A DNA stretch of 64,000 nucleotides from Purshia tridentata. Taxonomy: Eukaryota; Streptophyta; Magnoliopsida; Rosales; Rosaceae. Shown here piece by piece: positions 59,325 through 64,000 of the stretch. Made by a program: the position numbers and the translations under genes. The notes below the pieces were generated by a model, which saw only the letters and a program-made list of their open reading frames with translations, ran no database searches and was not told where the DNA came from. The stretch's first letter is position 1. Each line of letters starts with the position of its first letter. Location of the stretch: positions 33,191 through 97,190 of the forward strand of contig QANT01002029.1 of NCBI GenBank assembly GCA_003254885.1. Reading direction: 5' to 3'.

Positions 59325-60962
59325 TCATAGAGTGAGGTCCAGGGTACTTGCCATGGTCCTTCCTTGTTCCCTATCATCACCACCGCCTTCTTTCTTCTTC
59401 ATTCCAAGCCTTGAGGATGAAGATGAAGACAAACAAAGAGATAAACCATAACCCACTTCATGATCTTGATCTTCATGATCATCATCTTTTGGAGGAATTT
59501 TGAGTGATAAATTCAAGTCCAAGTCACAATTATTATGATCCAAATTAGCCTTCCTTGTCAGTGTACTGCCTTGCCCTCCTCTAATTACTGATCTCCAATT
59601 CATGTTACTAAGAGATTGATTGGTAGTAGTGCTACTGTTCAAACTACTATGATCTTGCCATGATGACCTGTGGATCGATTGGAACACATCCAGAGTTTGA
59701 TATTGCCTTCTCCAAGATGGAATATTATTTGTATGTAACAATTGATGGTTTGCTGAAGAAGTACTACTCTTATTGTTGTTGATTCCAAATATTCTCTCAG
59801 AAACTGAACCATAAACGCCATTGATAATATTCCTGGTATTATTATCAGCTGGTAGGGCAGCCCTGCTTGTACTATAAGGGCTATAAATCTGGTGGTGGTC
59901 GCGACCTCGCCAAGAGGCATGATGATGATCAGTAGCACCAAACCTAAAATTAATATTGAAACAAACTAGCTAGTTAGTACTGGTTTAAATATAAATTAAA
60001 CCCTTGATAAATTGCTCAAAAGGGAGTAGCTAGCTAGCTATATACCTAGCCATGAATTCATACCTTAATCCGGAAGAAGGCCATTGGTTGAAAGTTTGTA
60101 GCATGGAGAGTTGAGTGAGGTTGTAGATATGGTTATCTCGGCCGCCTTCCATGAAAAATCCTTGCTCCGACACAACTGCGTTGACATAGAAGAGAGTAAT
60201 AAGCAAGATCTCACCAAATTATTAAGGGATATATATCTGATCAAGATGATCATGTAACCCTAACTTTAATTTTTGCTAATTAATTGTAGATAACTGTGAG
60301 CTGAGTAGTTTTTATACCTTGATTTGGGTCTTCCATCTTCTTGCTCCTATACATCTAAAGAAATCAAAACCAAAAGTTAGAACAAAAATCAGATATGAAC
60401 TAAAGTAGGAAATATTATTAATTAATTATATATATGAAATCTACATCAAATTACTTGAAGATGGCTCTTCACATGAGCTATGCTAAGACCCTTGACATTC
60501 ATCAATTGAAGTACCAACTTGGGTGTTGCTCCTGCATAACATTAAATCACAATACTTTTAGCTAGGAACTCAAGTGCTGGGGAGTACAAGATTTATAAAT
60601 ATAGATATATAGATAGATATAGACTTACTATCTTGTCCTCCTAATCTTTCAACGGCATGAACAAAGCAGAGATGAAGATCAGGTGTCCAGCGAAGCCTTG
60701 AGGTCTTGGAACGAACATACTGGCGTACAGATCCAGAAGCCGAAGCTGAAGCTGAAGCTGATCCCTTTTTGTGATGATCATTCTCTAATTCGATGGTGCT
60801 ACTGCTGGAGCTAACACCATTCATCATCCGCTGCTCGTGGCTATCGATATCTCTCTCCACCTCCTCCTCCTCCTCCTCTTCATCATTGATTTCATCCTCA
60901 TATTCCTTCTTGCTAGAAGGGCAAGTTTTAGAAACTTCACTATTACTTTCCCTTCTCTTCAT
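59325..60962 (-). CDS. GARP (G2-like) MYB-related transcription factor
   Basis: Nuclear DNA-binding protein of 392 residues in five exons on the minus strand: 60962-60629, 60531-60455, 60354-60318, 60175-60064 and 59943-59325. Phases agree. The N-terminus is acidic (a Glu run at about 28-35) and Ser/Ala-rich. The single GARP domain spans about residues 85-145: SKTSRLRWTPDLHLCFVHAV, then TPKLVLQLMNVKGLSIAHVK and SHLQMYRSKK in place of the SHAQKY of true MYB-related proteins. An EAR-type repressor motif, DLDLNLSLKI, sits in the last exon, and a second LxLxL stretch (TLDLTL) ends the protein. It belongs with the Arabidopsis group of At2g40260, At1g14600 and relatives; likely a repressor, by inference. 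Confidence 0.93.
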
Positions 60963-61477
60963 CGATCCCTTTATGTTTTGCTTATAATGTGATCTTCATC
61001 TTCTGTTTATGATGAAGGGATCTTTGTTGTCTTCATCATGATCCTCTTTCTAGCTAGAGATCCAGTTTTTACATACAAGGAAATTGAGCCTGCGCTTGGA
61101 GGAATTGAGAAATTGGAGATGAAAATGCTCTCCTAGATAGCTATGACACATATATATAAATAATATAATAGTGGATATCTTTCTCTCTCCTCCCCTAGCT
61201 CTATATATATATATTATCTATACATATATATTCATAGTGTAAGTAGCCTTTCACACATGATGCAAATTTTGTCCATGTATACATGCATGTATGTATGTAC
61301 TCTGATATATATACATACATCAGATTAACCAAATTGCGTACTTACATGGTATATATAGTAGGATGACAATATATACACAAATTAAACCATGTACATGGGA
61401 GTTAATTAGTTCTAGTCTCGACATACAACTAATAATAATCCTTATACAATACACGCACACATATAGAAAAGGGTATA

Positions 61478-61500
61478 TATATATGTGTGTGTGTGTGTGT
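61478..61500. repeat. (TA)/(TG) compound microsatellite
   Basis: TA units pass into a GT run of about eight units upstream of the GARP gene. Confidence 0.7.
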
Positions 61501-62027
61501 ACTATTGAATCATATTTGGAAATATTTTTCAAAGTTCACGTACAGAAATTAATTAATTTGCATAAATACTGTGATTCCAAAAAGAAAATGCTAGCTAGGA
61601 CAAAAATAATGCTACTCTTCACTGCAGAAACTTTCCTTAATTAATTAATCACTTAAGCTACAAGCTAGTTAGCTAAGGCATATGTTTTAGGAGAAATTAA
61701 TTAATCACTTTCTCTTTGTTTGTATTGAGTGAAAACGTAAAATATATCGTTGTCATTAATTTGAAGAATATATATATATATATATAGCATTGGAGGTGGC
61801 AATCGGGGTGTTGAGTATTAGTTAATCAATATTAGTTATATATTAATTGATAACTAGTCACAAAGCTTGATACAAACATGGACATTAGACACGGTAGTCA
61901 ACTTTGTGAAGTCTCAAGTAACAAGAATCCTGTGGGCATGTGGCTTTATGAAAAAGAGGTGATCAGCTCGTGACTTGTTGAGTTGTGACTGGAAGAAGAC
62001 CCAATATTACATTTACATGCATATTGC

Positions 62028-62034
<7 letters not shown>

Positions 62035-62060
<26 letters not shown>
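62035..62060. repeat. (GA)n microsatellite
   Basis: Perfect GA run of about 13 units. Confidence 0.85.
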
Positions 62061-62381
62061 CATATATGGGATTTTGTAATATGGTTGGCAATTGGGTTTG
62101 GCTCAATGACCCTTCCTCAGAACTAGTCACTGTTAGCAAGTGTAGTATTAGAAAAATGGGACTGTATTGCCTAGAAAATATCACGGATTTGTCCTCACGT
62201 ACTGGAGGACTAGCGGCTGGTGCCCTTCCAAGTTCCAAGTCAACTATATATCATTTTAATTAGAAACTCCAGGATTAATCTTGGATTATTTCACTTTTTG
62301 TTGTATATTAGTTAGTACTTAGATGATCAATTAACTATTTACTAAACGAATTAACCCATCATGTACGTATGATAACACTCA

Positions 62382-62408
62382 ATATATATATATATATATA
62401 TATATATT
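62382..62408. repeat. (TA)n microsatellite
   Basis: Perfect TA run of about 27 bases. Confidence 0.85.
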
Positions 62409-63188
62409 GATCCAGTTCTTCATTTCTGAAATTTCAATTCCAATTCAAATACATAATTTATTAGGATTGGTTTACAGCATGAGCAATACCTTTGATCCGA
62501 GACCAAAAATGATAATATTCTGCCCTCGTGCATTTGTATTACAGCACATATATATATGTAATATTTAACCACTAAAGATCAAAGTTGTTCACCTCATCAC
62601 AAGGATCCTGCAGAGAGAAACTACAGCCGTCGACAAAGAGAAAGAAATTAATGATATATCTCCTGAAAATTAAATTGAGTTCATCATCAGCACATGCATG
62701 TACACCCTCATGGGTGATCATGAAGACTCGATAAGCCCAAACAAATGGATCGAATTGTTCTTTTTCTTTAATTTATGTACACAAAATTTGAACAGAACAT
62801 ATTATTATAATTAATGATCTCGAAGAGAACATTTGGGTTTTTTGTTTTTAATTTCTGCACATGACATTTATTTTAGCATGTCCATGGCGGCCACTATTTT
62901 TGCCTGTGAAAACTATTAAAATAGAGAAGGCAGGCAGGTTGGTCTGAAAGATTCGTCAGCTGGCACCCAATTAACTGCAAGAAAATTAAGTCAACTCCCA
63001 ACAGTACCTTGGTTTTCTTCTTCTTTCTTTTTTCCTTTTACCTTAATTAATTGTTAATGTAATTTTTGTTGTTTTCTTTGCTTGCATGAGAACTCGTGAT
63101 CCTATTTAAGCGGATCTATTTTGCTTGGAGATGAGGATGTCTGTCTTTTTCTCATCTACCTAATTTAATAATCAACCATTCATCAATT

Positions 63189-63212
63189 CATCATCATCAT
63201 CATCATCATCAT
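63189..63212. repeat. (CAT)n microsatellite
   Basis: About eight consecutive CAT/TCA trinucleotides in non-coding DNA. Confidence 0.8.
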
Positions 63213-63442
63213 GTATTATTTATACGTATAATAGTGTATATTATATATGCATGCTAGCTAACACGACATTAATATGCCAATATGCCATGCATGTTGCCAT
63301 TAAACTCTCATTATTATTATTTTTATTCTGTTGAGTGTTGACGTACTCATGGTTCTCTCAGTATGTTGATTCTTTCAATTTCAAAAATAAAAGAAAAAGA
63401 AAAATCAACCAAGTAGACTCACTAGACTATATAAAATATATT

Positions 63443-64000
63443 CAGTGACGAACGAAGCCAGAATTTGAAAATGGGATGGACTAAGCTATTTTTTTTTTTG
63501 TTTAGTGACAAGGTTTTATTGGCATTTTAACATAGTCTTATTTGTTTTTTGTTTTTTTTTTTGTATTTCCTACATTGCATAAATTGTTACTATTCAAACA
63601 CAAAAACAACCACAAATTGAAAAAAAAAAACAGCAAATTGAAAGAGTAGTGTCGTAAAGGGTTGGTAAATATAACAATCAAAATTCAAAAGTATAGTTAA
63701 TTGTGGGATACATTTTTTAAGTTTTTACCCCCAAATTAAAATGCCCTTTGCAATAAATTTACTCCCAAAAACCCCAACTTAAACCCCAAGGTGGACTGGG
63801 TGGGTTGGGCCAAGTTCTTGGCAGGGGGGGTGGGCTAAAAATAGAAACATAATAATTTTTTTTTAAAATAAAANTTTTAAATAAAATAAAGGGTGATCTA
63901 TAGACCGGTCCAATTTTTTCTCCTCTTTTAGACTAATACCTTAATACTTTTTTATTTTTAATTATGGTCCAAAAATATTATCCAGATGTTTTTAATTTAA
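63443..64000. mobile_element. Possible left end of a second hAT-like element
   Basis: Begins CAGTGACGAACGAAGCCAG, close to the CAGTGACGGATCCA end of the 58022 element. It continues with an internal GGGTGGGTTGGGCCAAG reminiscent of that element's GGTGGGCCAAAGC. The far end is not in the window, so the identity is tentative. Confidence 0.4.

Larger units (their letters stand above)
60963..64000. other. 3-kb gene-free right end, upstream of the GARP gene
   Basis: GARP promoter at the left, then AT-rich DNA with several microsatellites and a TE-like end at 63443. One ambiguous base (n) lies at 63874. No coding sequence is recognised. Confidence 0.5.

Noticed and set aside
61985-62263. Open frames on both strands around the (GA)n run
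   Set aside because: Length is due to the microsatellite; no homology.
1-64000. CRISPR arrays, bacterial operons, viral integrations
   Set aside because: No spaced direct repeats, no Shine-Dalgarno-led gene clusters and no viral polymerase or coat frames were seen; the window is plant nuclear DNA.

Overview
This window is nuclear DNA from a flowering plant, most likely a eudicot of the rosid type. The evidence is GT-AG introns, very AT-rich intergenic DNA with many (TA)n and (GA)n runs, and plant-only families: ABI4-type AP2, LBD, GARP, P-class PPR, BAHD, ATL RING-H2 and plastid UGP3. I cannot name the species from sequence alone.

Layout, left to right. A clathrin heavy chain gene enters from the left edge and ends at 7020; about the first 375 codons are missing. 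Then come ALG11 (8594-10819), an unrecognised protein with a C-terminal membrane segment (11413-13237), a bHLH51-like factor (15466-16350), an R2R3-MYB of the MYB25/MYB109 type (18048-18836), a 25-residue RPL41 gene on the minus strand (20446-20624) and an ATL66-like RING-H2 gene (21525-22001, minus). A 4.2-kb spacer holds a 360-bp fold-back element. After it come ABI4 (26220-27386, minus), a BAHD acyltransferase (31127-32473, minus), a 4.8-kb spacer, a PPR gene (37274-38275), a broken trihelix gene (38526-39345), an LBD21-like gene (40951-41514, minus), a U-box/ARM gene (44988-47066), the 17-exon plastid UGP3 (47890-53292, minus), a repeat-rich spacer, a GDSL lipase (56331-57597) with a 428-bp hAT-like element just downstream, and a GARP transcription factor (59325-60962, minus). 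The last 3 kb is gene-free.

The genes do not form an operon-like system; they are ordinary independent plant genes. What stands out is gene order. From memory of Arabidopsis, one set of genes here matches the chromosome 2 run LEW3/ALG11, bHLH51, ABI4, BAHD, PPR, GDSL, GARP. Another set matches the chromosome 3 run LBD21, trihelix, ATL66, RPL41, CHC1. Here the two sets are interleaved in one segment, as expected if both Arabidopsis runs are fractionated descendants of one ancestral block.

Other points of interest are the trihelix gene with two frame-breaking deletions, a short stretch resembling plastid trnV inserted downstream of the clathrin gene, a hAT-like non-autonomous element with a perfect 8-bp target duplication, a 139-bp tandem duplication, and a BAHD enzyme with a degenerate DFGWG motif. 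I did not find a new defence, mobile or biosynthetic system.
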